Assembly: GCF_041902845.1 (NCBI RefSeq)
Contig: NZ_CP159487.1
Span: 1-59,208, forward strand
Direction of reading: 5' to 3'
Length of the DNA stretch: 59,208 nucleotides
Origin: Limibacterium fermenti
GTDB taxonomy: Bacteria; Bacteroidota; Bacteroidia; Bacteroidales; Dysgonomonadaceae
Below are positions 45,299-53,720 of this stretch, piece after piece. The position numbers were made by a program, and so were the translations under genes. The first letter of the stretch is position 1. Each line of letters opens with the position of its first letter. The notes under the pieces were generated by a model. That model saw nothing but the letters and a program-made list of their open reading frames with translations. It made no database searches and was not told the origin of the DNA.

Positions 45299-45314
45299 TA
45301 CTCATTTCCGCGCT

Positions 45315-48300
45315 ATGTCAATCGAAAGAATTATAAAAAACAAAAAACGGCTCGCCGCTATCGGCGGTGTAATGATAATCGTTATAGCTGCCGGCCTGCT
45401 CTATGCCTGCTTTTTATCGCCCACCAAGATCGCATTGGTTAACTTTCCCTCTTATCAGGTCTCGAATATCATCTTATCGAATGACAACCGGTTTATAAAA
45501 GTCGAGGAAGTCGGGCCGGACAAAGCCTCGGGCTTAAAGAATTACGATGCCATCCTGATTTTCGGCCCGGGACTGCGTTTGACACCAGAACAAATTAAAA
45601 ACATCGAAGCGGGAGGGAAAAAAGGAGCAATGGTCTATACATTCGTATTTGCTTCCGACATCGTGAAAAACAACCGCGTCGACAGCCTGCAACAGGAAAA
45701 ACTCGACACCTATTACAGCAACCGCTGCAAAGAAAATTTCCGGAATATGCTGCACTATGTACGGCAGGAATTCGATCCGAAGAAGCTGACGGCTAACCGC
45801 GCCGAAGCTCCGGTATTGATTCCTTCCGACATCTTGTATTATCTGGATGAGAATAAATATTTCACTACGGCCGGAGAGCTGACCGAACACCTTATCCGAA
45901 AAGGGGTATATAAAAAAGAGGCCCCGCGAATCGCTTTCCTGTCGGGTATGACTTCGCCGTTGGAAGGCAACCGCATCTATATCGACAGCCTGATCTCCGG
46001 TTTTGAAAAACAAGGCTACAACGTTTTCCCGATCTCCGCCATCACCAAACGACTGGAACTGTTAAAAGAAGTCGATCCCGATGCGGTCATTTACCTGCCC
46101 ATGGGACGGTTGGAAGGAGACCGGGCCGTAAAGTGGCTGGCGGAAAAAAACATTCCCCTGTTTTGCCCGTATCCGGTGATGCAGAGCCACGACGAATGGC
46201 TTAACGATCCCCGTGGACAAATCGGCGGATTCCTCACCGCCCGGATCGTACTTCCTGAATTGGACGGGGGAATATGCCCCTTACCTATTTCCACACAGAA
46301 CCAACACAGCAATCACTATTATGTCTTCGACCCGGAGCCTGAAAGAGTCGGTAATTTCATCGCCAACGTCGATCACTATATGCAGTTGAAGATAAAGCCC
46401 AACAAAGATAAGAAGATTGCGATCTGTTACTTCAAGGGGCCGGGACAAAGCTCTTTAGTGGCTACCGGACTCGAAGTGGTTCCTTCGTTGTATGCGTTCC
46501 TCAAACGGTTGCAATCGGAAGGATATTCCGTGGAAGGCCTGCCCGCATCCGAAAATGAATTTGAAAAGCTGTTATATCGAAAGGGCAACTTATTCGGCAA
46601 TTATGCCGAAGGAGAGATCGCCGATTTCTTGAAAAACGGCGATCCGCTGTGGATAAAAAAATCGGAGTATGAACAATGGGCGCACGAAATCATTCTGCCC
46701 GACCAATACCGGGAGGTCGTCGAGAAATACGGAGAAGCTCCGGGGACGTTTATGACGGGAACGGCCGGTGACGAACCGGCGCTGGCCGTGGCCTGCCTGC
46801 GGTTCGGCAATGTGGCGGTATTTCCGCAACCGAAAGCGGCTCTCGACGGCGATGATTTTAAAATCGTCCATGGCGCCGGTGTAGCGCCGCCCCACAGTTA
46901 TCTGGCGCCTTATCTATGGGCGCAAAAGGGATTTAAAGCCGACGCGTTCATCCATTTCGGAACGCACGGCAGCCTCGAGTTTACGCCCGGCAAACAAACG
47001 GCTTTGTCGAAAAAGGACTGGCCCGACTGCCTGATGGGCGCCATGCCTCATTTTTATTACTACACCATCTCGAACGTAGGCGAAGGAATCATTGCCAAAC
47101 GGAGGCTGCATGCCGCATTGGTATCTTATCTAACGCCTCCCTTTATGGAAAGCGATACCCGCCGGCAATTCGACGAGTTGCTGCAACAAATCGAGCGTTA
47201 TCATTCGGCGCCGGAAAACCGGCAGAATGCTGTTTCGTTGAAGATAAAATCGATTGCCGTCAAGATGGGGATTCATAAAGATCTTCAACTCGACGGAGAC
47301 CTGTCCCTCCCGTATTCGGCGGAAGACGTGAGCTATATCGAAAATTTCGCCGAAGAAGTCGCGAACGAAAAAATGACGGGCAGGCTATATACCCTCGGAA
47401 CGCCTTACAGCAAGGAGGATATCCTGTCGACCACCATTGCCATAAGCGCCGACCCGCTGGCATACAGCATCGCCAAACTCGACTTGCTGAACAACAAAAT
47501 TTCGCTCGGGCAATACGAGAACAATACCTTTATTACTCAGAAATATCTTCATCCCGTAAAAGCAAGAATCCGCGCGTTATTGACCGGCAGGAGTTTCGAT
47601 ACAAACCCGCTATACGATTTAGCGCAACTATCGGACGAAGACAGGCAAAAGGCGAAGGAAATCAACGCGAAGTTACATCCGCGCGAAATGTCGATGGCTT
47701 CGATGATGAATGCTCCGGAGGAAGATAAAGACTTCTGCTACGCGGTTTTGGAAATCGAAGAAACCATCCGCAACGTTTTACGATACAAAACCCTGCTGGA
47801 AGAATCGCCCGAAGCCGAAATGTCTTCGTTACTGAATGCGCTTTCGGGAGGATATATCGCCCCTTCGCCCGGAGGCGACGCGGTACGCAGCCCCAACACC
47901 CTGCCGACTGGGCGAAACTTGTATTCCATCAATGCCGAAGCCACTCCTTCGCTGCGGGCATGGGACAACGGCAAGGCGCTGGTCGAAGCCACTTTGGCGC
48001 AATATAAAAAGAAACACAACCGTTATCCGCGTAAAGTGAGTTATACATTTTGGGCGGGAGAGTTTATCGAGAGCGAAGGGGCAACATTGGCTCAGGCATT
48101 GTATATGGTAGGCGTGGAACCGGTGCGCGACCGGATGAACCGTGTAACCGACCTGCGGCTGATCCCCTCCAACGAGTTAGGTCGTCCGCGCATCGACATT
48201 GTGGTGCAAACGTCCGGGCAACTTCGCGATCTGGCGGCTTCGCGATTGCTCCTGCTTACCAAAGCGGTGTCGATGGCCGCGCATGCAAAAGACGACGCTT

Positions 48301-49400
48301 TCGACAATTATGTGGCCGAGGGCACCGTCGCGTCGGAAAAAGGGCTGGTCGATAAAGGCGTCAGCCCGCAACAAGCGCGGGAGCTGTCGACCATGAGGGT
48401 TTTCGGCGGAATTAACGGGCATTACGGTACGGGAATCATGCAATTGGTCGAACAGGGCGATGCGTGGGAAAACACCTCAGAGATCGCCGAAACGTACATC
48501 CATAACATGGGCGCGATATACGGCGACGATAAAAACTGGGGCGCTTTCAAGAAAGACTTGTTTGAAGTCGCCTTGCAGCAAACCGACATTGTGGTGCAAC
48601 CCCGCCAGAATAATACATGGGGCGCACTGACGCTCGATCATGTCTATGAATTTATGGGCGGCGTAAACCTTGCCGTCAAAACGGTTACGGGGAAAGAGCC
48701 CGACACCTACCTGTCCGATTACCGCAACCGGAACAAAGTCCGGATGCAGGAGTTGAAAGAAGCCATCGGCGTAGAAAGCCGCACCACGCTGCTCAATCCG
48801 GCTTATATTAAAGAAAAGATGAAAGGCGGAAGTTCTTCGGCGCAAGTATTTGTGAAGACGTTTACCAATACGTACGCCTGGAACGTCATGAAACCGGAAG
48901 TGATCGATAACGATATGTGGAACCGGCTATACGACGTATATGTAAAGGATGCGTACGGCCTCGGCATGGAAGGTTTTTTTGCCGAACAAAACCCGGCGGC
49001 TATGCAGGACATAACGGCTGTGATGATGGAAACAGCCCGCAAGGGCTTATGGCAGGCGAATGAGGAGCAACTGCAAACGATTGCCGACGTACATATCCGT
49101 TTTGTGAGGCAGTTCGGGGCAAGCGGATCGGATTTCAGCGGATCGAACCACAAAGTGCAGGATTTCATTTCGCAGCATGCTGCTCGCGAAGATGCCGCCG
49201 GCTATAAGCGCCGGTTGCAACAAATGAAAACGCCCGGCGCAGCAACGGAATTACAGGGAAAGGGTACGGTGCTGAAGAAAGAGAGCCTTTCACAGCCTCA
49301 ACCGGCGGATACGAAATCGCTCGATACGGGCCTGATCGTAGCGCTTGTTCTCGTACTATTCGTGGGCGTATTGATCGCTTTACGCCGAAAAAGGAAATAA
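45315..49400 (+). CDS. cobN: Membrane-anchored CobN/HmuS-family chelatase
   Basis: 1361 aa, full CobN/BchH large-chelatase length. Family blocks include HFGTHGSLEFTPGKQ (His551), PHFYYYTISNVGEGIIAKRR, PLYDLAQLS, LPTGRNLYSINAEATPS and RVFGGINGHYGTGI. It differs from a soluble cobaltochelatase by a membrane helix at about residues 13-33 (signal anchor) and another at about 1337-1356 followed by RRKRK. The catalytic part would therefore face the periplasm, as in HmuS of the haem-uptake loci, where the family is linked to metal removal from haem. No CobS or CobT genes are seen. Insertion of cobalt and removal of a metal are both possible activities. Confidence 0.9.
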   Translation: MSIERIIKNKKRLAAIGGVMIIVIAAGLLYACFLSPTKIALVNFPSYQVSNIILSNDNRFIKVEEVGPDKASGLKNYDAILIFGPGLRLTPEQIKNIEAGGKKGAMVYTFVFASDIVKNNRVDSLQQEKLDTYYSNRCKENFRNMLHYVRQEFDPKKLTANRAEAPVLIPSDILYYLDENKYFTTAGELTEHLIRKGVYKKEAPRIAFLSGMTSPLEGNRIYIDSLISGFEKQGYNVFPISAITKRLELLKEVDPDAVIYLPMGRLEGDRAVKWLAEKNIPLFCPYPVMQSHDEWLNDPRGQIGGFLTARIVLPELDGGICPLPISTQNQHSNHYYVFDPEPERVGNFIANVDHYMQLKIKPNKDKKIAICYFKGPGQSSLVATGLEVVPSLYAFLKRLQSEGYSVEGLPASENEFEKLLYRKGNLFGNYAEGEIADFLKNGDPLWIKKSEYEQWAHEIILPDQYREVVEKYGEAPGTFMTGTAGDEPALAVACLRFGNVAVFPQPKAALDGDDFKIVHGAGVAPPHSYLAPYLWAQKGFKADAFIHFGTHGSLEFTPGKQTALSKKDWPDCLMGAMPHFYYYTISNVGEGIIAKRRLHAALVSYLTPPFMESDTRRQFDELLQQIERYHSAPENRQNAVSLKIKSIAVKMGIHKDLQLDGDLSLPYSAEDVSYIENFAEEVANEKMTGRLYTLGTPYSKEDILSTTIAISADPLAYSIAKLDLLNNKISLGQYENNTFITQKYLHPVKARIRALLTGRSFDTNPLYDLAQLSDEDRQKAKEINAKLHPREMSMASMMNAPEEDKDFCYAVLEIEETIRNVLRYKTLLEESPEAEMSSLLNALSGGYIAPSPGGDAVRSPNTLPTGRNLYSINAEATPSLRAWDNGKALVEATLAQYKKKHNRYPRKVSYTFWAGEFIESEGATLAQALYMVGVEPVRDRMNRVTDLRLIPSNELGRPRIDIVVQTSGQLRDLAASRLLLLTKAVSMAAHAKDDAFDNYVAEGTVASEKGLVDKGVSPQQARELSTMRVFGGINGHYGTGIMQLVEQGDAWENTSEIAETYIHNMGAIYGDDKNWGAFKKDLFEVALQQTDIVVQPRQNNTWGALTLDHVYEFMGGVNLAVKTVTGKEPDTYLSDYRNRNKVRMQELKEAIGVESRTTLLNPAYIKEKMKGGSSSAQVFVKTFTNTYAWNVMKPEVIDNDMWNRLYDVYVKDAYGLGMEGFFAEQNPAAMQDITAVMMETARKGLWQANEEQLQTIADVHIRFVRQFGASGSDFSGSNHKVQDFISQHAAREDAAGYKRRLQQMKTPGAATELQGKGTVLKKESLSQPQPADTKSLDTGLIVALVLVLFVGVLIALRRKRK

Positions 49401-49401
49401 G

Positions 49402-49647
49402 ATGCAACACATCATGCAACGGTTTTCGTAAAGTGCGAAAGTATGCAACACGTCATGTAACGGCTTTCGGAGAGTGCGAAAGTATGCAACACGTCATGCA
49501 ACGGCTTTCGGAGAGTGCGAAAGTATGCAACACGTCATGCAATCGGCTTTCGGAGAGTGCGAAAATATCCGGCACGTCATGCAAGGTCCTTTCGCGGAGC
49601 GCGCCGGCATGCCGCACGTCGTGTAAGGCGTTTTCCGACGCGCAGAC
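49402..49647. repeat. Tandem repeat, about six units of 41-42 bases
   Basis: Units start at 49402, 49443, 49484, 49525, 49567 and 49609. Units 2 and 3 differ at one position, unit 1 is close, and units 4-6 diverge progressively; the last is partial. Each unit begins ATGCAACACGTCATGCAAC, itself a 7-base direct repeat, and contains CTTTCG-7 bases-CGAAAG, which can form a hairpin. There are no unique spacers, so it is not a CRISPR array. It separates the CobN gene from the CbiL operon. Confidence 0.9.
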
Positions 49648-49676
49648 GGATAACGACGGCGGCGAAAGCCCGGCAC

Positions 49677-49709
49677 AAGCAGAAAGAAAACGACGCTGCT
49701 TTTTTATTT
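49677..49709 (+). terminator. Possible terminator after the CobN gene and repeat block
   Basis: AAGCAG (49677-49682) pairs with CTGCTT (49696-49701), followed by TTTTTATTT. The stem is short, so this is a weak candidate. A near match to the -7 box, CATCTTTG, lies at 49725-49732 and could restart transcription 62 bases before CbiL. Confidence 0.4.
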
Positions 49710-49793
49710 GTCGATTTTTTATGTCATCTTTGCAAAAGGGATGATAAAAGGAAAATTCACGAAAGAGCATTCGTATAATTTATAATTCAGAAG

Positions 49794-50492
49794 ATGACAT
49801 ATCCGGTCAATATGGTTTCGTTAGGCCCCGGTGAAGCCGGTTTAATCACCTGGAAAGGGCTTCAACTATTACAGGCTGCCGATAAGATCTTTTATCCGGC
49901 AACAGGGAGTCAATCGCGGGCATTCGATATCCTGACGGATTTACAAATACCCTTGTCCCGGCTGCAAGCTTTCCGCGTTCCCATGAGTAAAGCCCGCAGC
50001 GAAACCCACGCAGCATACCGCCGCGTAGCCGAAGAGGTGAAAGAGGCGTATAACGAAGGGTTGCATATCGCCCTTGTAGCGGAAGGCGACGCCAATCTCT
50101 ATTCGTCCTCACACTATATTTCGGAGCTATTGGCGAGCGAACGGATTCCCGTCGAGACTGTTCCGGGCATACCGGCATTCATTGCCTGCGGCGCTTTGGC
50201 GCACGTGCATCTGGCCAAACAGGAAGAAGAACTTCATATCGTCCCCGGCACGATTACCGGCGCCGAAATCGAGCGACGGCTGTCGGAGAAACGGGCGAAT
50301 CTCGTTATTATGAAAGCTTCGCAATGTGAGGCAAGCATAAAGGAATTCATCGCGAAGCATCCCGATATTCTCCTGCATTATTTCGAAAACACCGGAATCG
50401 CCGGAAAAGAGTTTTACTCGCATCATCCCGAAGAGATACGGGCGCGTTCTTTTCCTTATTTTTCATTGATCATTATTCCCAAACAAATATGA
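49794..50492 (+). CDS. cbiL: Precorrin-2 C20-methyltransferase
   Basis: 232 aa, standard size for this tetrapyrrole methylase. The SAM-binding and substrate motifs are VSLGPGEAGLITWKGLQLL (family GxGPGxxxLLT), KIFYPA, ALVAEGDANLYSS and VETVPGIPAF. The enzyme adds the C20 methyl group to (cobalt-)precorrin-2, an early step of corrin-ring synthesis. CobI would be the aerobic name; the partner CbiD later in the operon points to the early-cobalt (anaerobic) route. Its stop overlaps the start of the ABC substrate-binding gene by 4 bases, so it is translationally coupled to an importer. Confidence 0.92.
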   Translation: MTYPVNMVSLGPGEAGLITWKGLQLLQAADKIFYPATGSQSRAFDILTDLQIPLSRLQAFRVPMSKARSETHAAYRRVAEEVKEAYNEGLHIALVAEGDANLYSSSHYISELLASERIPVETVPGIPAFIACGALAHVHLAKQEEELHIVPGTITGAEIERRLSEKRANLVIMKASQCEASIKEFIAKHPDILLHYFENTGIAGKEFYSHHPEEIRARSFPYFSLIIIPKQI

Positions 50493-51682
50493 AACAACAA
50501 ATTCCTTCTTTATACCGACAAGCGTTCGCATCGGCCGCATTCTATTGTGTCGTGCTATTCTTTGCGATAGCGCCCGGATGCACACCGGGGCATTCATCGA
50601 AACAAAAAAACGAACCGGAAAAAGAGGCCGGCTATTCGTTTGAAGAGGTGGAAATCCGTTACGCAAAAGGATTTACCGTAAAGCAATACGATACCTACCG
50701 GCTAATCGACATCAGCGACCCCCAACATTCCGACGACACCGTATACAAGTATGCGCTGGTACCGAAGGGAACGAAGCCGTCCGATGCCATCCCGCCGGAT
50801 TATACGGTTATCCAAACGCCGGTCGAACGGCTTATTTGCATGACCACTCTCCAACTGGCGAATTTCATCAAGCTCGATGCCGTCCATCAAGTCGTCGGGA
50901 TGCCCAGCACGCATTACCTGTTCAATCCCGCGGTCAAAGAACAGATCGCCAAAGGGAGAATCGGTAAAATAGGTATCGAGGGGAACTTCGATGCGGAATT
51001 GATTCTTTCGCTCGATCCGGAAATCATCCTGGTATCGCCTTTCAAGCGCGGAGGGTATGAAGCGATTAAAGATCTCGATATTCCGTTAGTCACCTTCCTC
51101 GGATATAAGGAAACCACGCCGCTCGGGCAGGCCGAATGGATGAAGTTCGTGGCCATGTTACTGGGGAAAGAAGAACTGGGAAATGAATTGTTCGCCGCCT
51201 CCGAAAAGAAATACCAGGAACTCGAAGAGCTCTGTAGAAATGTGTCGCCCAAACCTACGGTGTTAAGCGGCGAAATGCGCTCCGGTAACTGGTACGTGGT
51301 GGGCGGAAAAAGTTACCTTGCGGAACAATTCCGCGATGCCGGCGCCGAGTATTTTTTGAAAGAGAATCAGGAAACGGGCGGAATCAATCTCGACTTCGAA
51401 TCGGTGTATGCCGCCGGATCGGATGCCGACTTCTGGTGCCTGTTGGTGAGCCATACCGGCGACTATTCCTATACGGTTTTACGCAAGAGCGACAGCCGCT
51501 ACACCGATTTCAAAGCGTATAAAGAGCGCAACGTGGTGTATTGCAACCTGCGACAAAAACCTTTTTACGAAAAAGCGCCCGTAGAACCCGAAGTGGTGTT
51601 GGCTGATCTCATCAAGGCCTTCCATCCCGCTCTGTTGCCCGATCATCAACCGGTATATTACGAATTACTGACAAGAGAATGA
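50489..51682 (+). CDS. ABC importer substrate-binding lipoprotein (BtuF/HmuT-like)
   Basis: 397 aa with a lipobox (IAPGC, Cys31). The two lobes of a class III (Fe/B12/haem) binding protein joined by a long helix are recognisable: RLICMTTLQLANFIKLDAV, LILSLDPEIILVSPF, QAEWMKFVAMLLGKEEL and GGKSYLAEQFRDAGAEYF. It carries the ligand in the periplasm to the permease that follows (4-base overlap, ATGA). Corrinoid, haem or cobalt-complex transport are all consistent with sequence; operon context favours a corrinoid or tetrapyrrole. Confidence 0.9.
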   Translation: MKQQIPSLYRQAFASAAFYCVVLFFAIAPGCTPGHSSKQKNEPEKEAGYSFEEVEIRYAKGFTVKQYDTYRLIDISDPQHSDDTVYKYALVPKGTKPSDAIPPDYTVIQTPVERLICMTTLQLANFIKLDAVHQVVGMPSTHYLFNPAVKEQIAKGRIGKIGIEGNFDAELILSLDPEIILVSPFKRGGYEAIKDLDIPLVTFLGYKETTPLGQAEWMKFVAMLLGKEELGNELFAASEKKYQELEELCRNVSPKPTVLSGEMRSGNWYVVGGKSYLAEQFRDAGAEYFLKENQETGGINLDFESVYAAGSDADFWCLLVSHTGDYSYTVLRKSDSRYTDFKAYKERNVVYCNLRQKPFYEKAPVEPEVVLADLIKAFHPALLPDHQPVYYELLTRE

Positions 51683-52719
51683 AGCAAAGACGCTATCCGC
51701 TGCTTTTTATCACGATAGGCGCGTCCATCGTCGTTTTTTTCCTGATGAACCTCACCATCGGGACGATCGCCATCCCCCCTTCCTCGGTGTGGAATATCCT
51801 CTGGGGCATCGGGGACGAAGCTCCGGTGTGGCAAAATATCATCTGGAAATCGCGCTTTCCGCAAACCCTGACGGCCTTGTTTGCCGGAGCGGGACTTTCG
51901 ATCAGCGGCTTGCAAATGCAAACCCTTTTCCGGAACCCTCTGGCAGGGCCTGCCGAACTCGGCATAAGTTCGGGCGCCAGCCTGGGCGTGGCGTTGATCA
52001 TTCTTTTATCGGGCAGCGTAGGCGGCGTGGCATTGAGCAAAGCCGGTTTCTACGGAGAGCTGTCAATTTCTATCGCCGCTATCATAGGCGCCATGGCCGT
52101 CATGTTTGTCATTATACTTATCGCCCAACGGGTGAAAGGAAATGTCGTCCTCTTAATTATGGGCGTCATGATCGGTTATATCGCCACGGCCATCATCGGC
52201 GTACTTAAGTTTTTCAGTAACGACGAGGACGTGCGCGCGTATGTCATCTGGGGATTAGGCAGTTTCTCGAAAGTTTCCGGCGACCAGGTTTACACGTTCG
52301 CCATCCTGATGACGGCATTGATTCCGCTCTCTTTCTTTCTGATGAAATCGCTCAACTTAATGCTCCTCGGCGAAAACTATGCCCGTAACCTCGGGTTGAA
52401 TATCCGCCGGGCGCGCTTACTCACCATCCTTTCAGCTTGCATCCTGACGGCTATCGTCACGGCTTACTGCGGCCCGATTATCTTCTTGGGATTGGCGGTT
52501 CCGCACTTATGCCGGACAATTTTCCAGTCTTCCGATCATCGTGTCCTGATGCCGGCTTCCACCATGGTCGGCGCTTCGCTGGCCTTATTCTGCAACCTCA
52601 TCGCGCGAATGCCCGGATTCGAAGGCGCGCTGCCCATCAATTCGGTGACGGCGCTCATCGGGGCGCCCATTGTGATTTTCGTGCTGCTGAATAAACGCAA
52701 AAACGAATTAAACGAATGA
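51679..52719 (+). CDS. BtuC/FecCD-family ABC permease
   Basis: 346 aa with about 9-10 membrane helices. Family blocks are WKSRFPQTLTALFAGAGLSISG near the N-terminus, QTLFRNPLAGPAELGISSGASLG (the L-loop region), VIWGLGSFSKVSG and GPIIFLGLAVPHLCRTIFQSSDHR with the conserved Gly coupling helix. These dimerise with the ATPase to import siderophores, haem or vitamin B12. It overlaps both neighbours by 4 bases. Confidence 0.94.
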   Translation: MKQRRYPLLFITIGASIVVFFLMNLTIGTIAIPPSSVWNILWGIGDEAPVWQNIIWKSRFPQTLTALFAGAGLSISGLQMQTLFRNPLAGPAELGISSGASLGVALIILLSGSVGGVALSKAGFYGELSISIAAIIGAMAVMFVIILIAQRVKGNVVLLIMGVMIGYIATAIIGVLKFFSNDEDVRAYVIWGLGSFSKVSGDQVYTFAILMTALIPLSFFLMKSLNLMLLGENYARNLGLNIRRARLLTILSACILTAIVTAYCGPIIFLGLAVPHLCRTIFQSSDHRVLMPASTMVGASLALFCNLIARMPGFEGALPINSVTALIGAPIVIFVLLNKRKNELNE

Positions 52720-53720
52720 AGAAAAAGACGATCACGGTAGAAGATCTTTCTATCGGTTATATCACCAAACGTTCCCGCAAAATCGTTGCCGAACATATCC
52801 AAGCGGATATTTTCAGCGGCGAACTGACGTGTCTCCTCGGATCGAACGGTATCGGCAAATCGACCTTGCTCCGCACGCTTTCGGCTTTTCAACCCAAACT
52901 GGCGGGTTCCATTCATCTATTGGGCAAAGAAATTTCGGAGTACTCCGAAAAAGAACTGGCGCGTTTAGTCAGCGTGGTACTGACCGAAAAGACGAGCATC
53001 CTCAACATGACGGCTTACGAACTGATCAGTCTGGGACGAAGCCCTTACACGGATTTCTGGGGAACTTTGGCCGAGGATGACCGAGCGATTATCGACCGGA
53101 TCATATCGCTTATAAAAATCGAGAATCTGGCTCCGCGAATGGTGAATACGTTAAGCGACGGCGAACGCCAAAAGGTAATGATTTCCAAAGCGCTGGTGCA
53201 GGAAGCGCCCATCATCTTACTGGATGAGCCGACGGCTTTTCTCGACTTTCCGAGCAAGGTCGAAATCATGCAACTGCTCCACCGCCTGTCGCGCGAGGTG
53301 AATAAAACCATCTTCCTGTCGACGCACGATCTTGAACTGGCATTGCAGATAGTCGACAAGATTTGGTTGATCGACAAGGATACCCGCCTCCACATCGGCA
53401 CGCCTGAGGATTTGGCGCTTTCGGGGGTATTGAGCAACTTTTTTGCGCAAAAGGGAATTATTTTCGATATGGAAACCGGACTGTTCCGGGTGGCAAATCG
53501 TTTCAACCGCGAAATAAGGGTCACGGGCCACGGCCGGAAATACGCCATGGTCAGAAAGGCGTTGCTGCGTAATGAGATCCTGGCTTCGCGCAATGCTGAA
53601 ACGCCTTCTTACATAGACGTAGGGGACTTGCACTCTCCCATCCTGATCGGTCAAAACGGACAGGAGACGCGGGTGTCGACGATAGAGGAACTTCTGGATC
53701 GTATAGAAGATTTTTTATGA
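52716..53720 (+). CDS. ABC importer ATPase (BtuD/FecE-like) with C-terminal extension
   Basis: 334 aa. Walker A is GSNGIGKST (about residue 45), the signature is TLSDGERQKVM rather than canonical LSGGQ, Walker B is IILLDEPTAFLD, and the switch His is in STHDLEL. The ATPase domain ends near residue 255; the last 75-80 residues (RVANRFNREIRVTGHGRKYA to EELLDRIEDF) are an extra domain seen in several Bacteroidetes relatives. It powers the permease encoded before it. Confidence 0.93.
   Translation: MKKKTITVEDLSIGYITKRSRKIVAEHIQADIFSGELTCLLGSNGIGKSTLLRTLSAFQPKLAGSIHLLGKEISEYSEKELARLVSVVLTEKTSILNMTAYELISLGRSPYTDFWGTLAEDDRAIIDRIISLIKIENLAPRMVNTLSDGERQKVMISKALVQEAPIILLDEPTAFLDFPSKVEIMQLLHRLSREVNKTIFLSTHDLELALQIVDKIWLIDKDTRLHIGTPEDLALSGVLSNFFAQKGIIFDMETGLFRVANRFNREIRVTGHGRKYAMVRKALLRNEILASRNAETPSYIDVGDLHSPILIGQNGQETRVSTIEELLDRIEDFL

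Noticed and set aside
48050..48355. 101-aa ORF in another frame of the CobN gene
   Set aside because: High-GC shadow frame rich in Arg and Gly, inside a well-supported 1361-aa gene.
49402..49647. CRISPR array
   Set aside because: Units are contiguous with no unique spacers and no cas genes are present.
49433..49770. Open frames on both strands across the tandem repeat (103 and 105 aa) with repeating peptides
   Set aside because: The frames arise from a repeat unit lacking stops; there is no ribosome-binding site, signal or known domain, the units differ in length (41 and 42 bases) and frame is not kept.
49650..49793. Second cobalamin riboswitch before CbiL
   Set aside because: No B12 box or other conserved aptamer segment is present.
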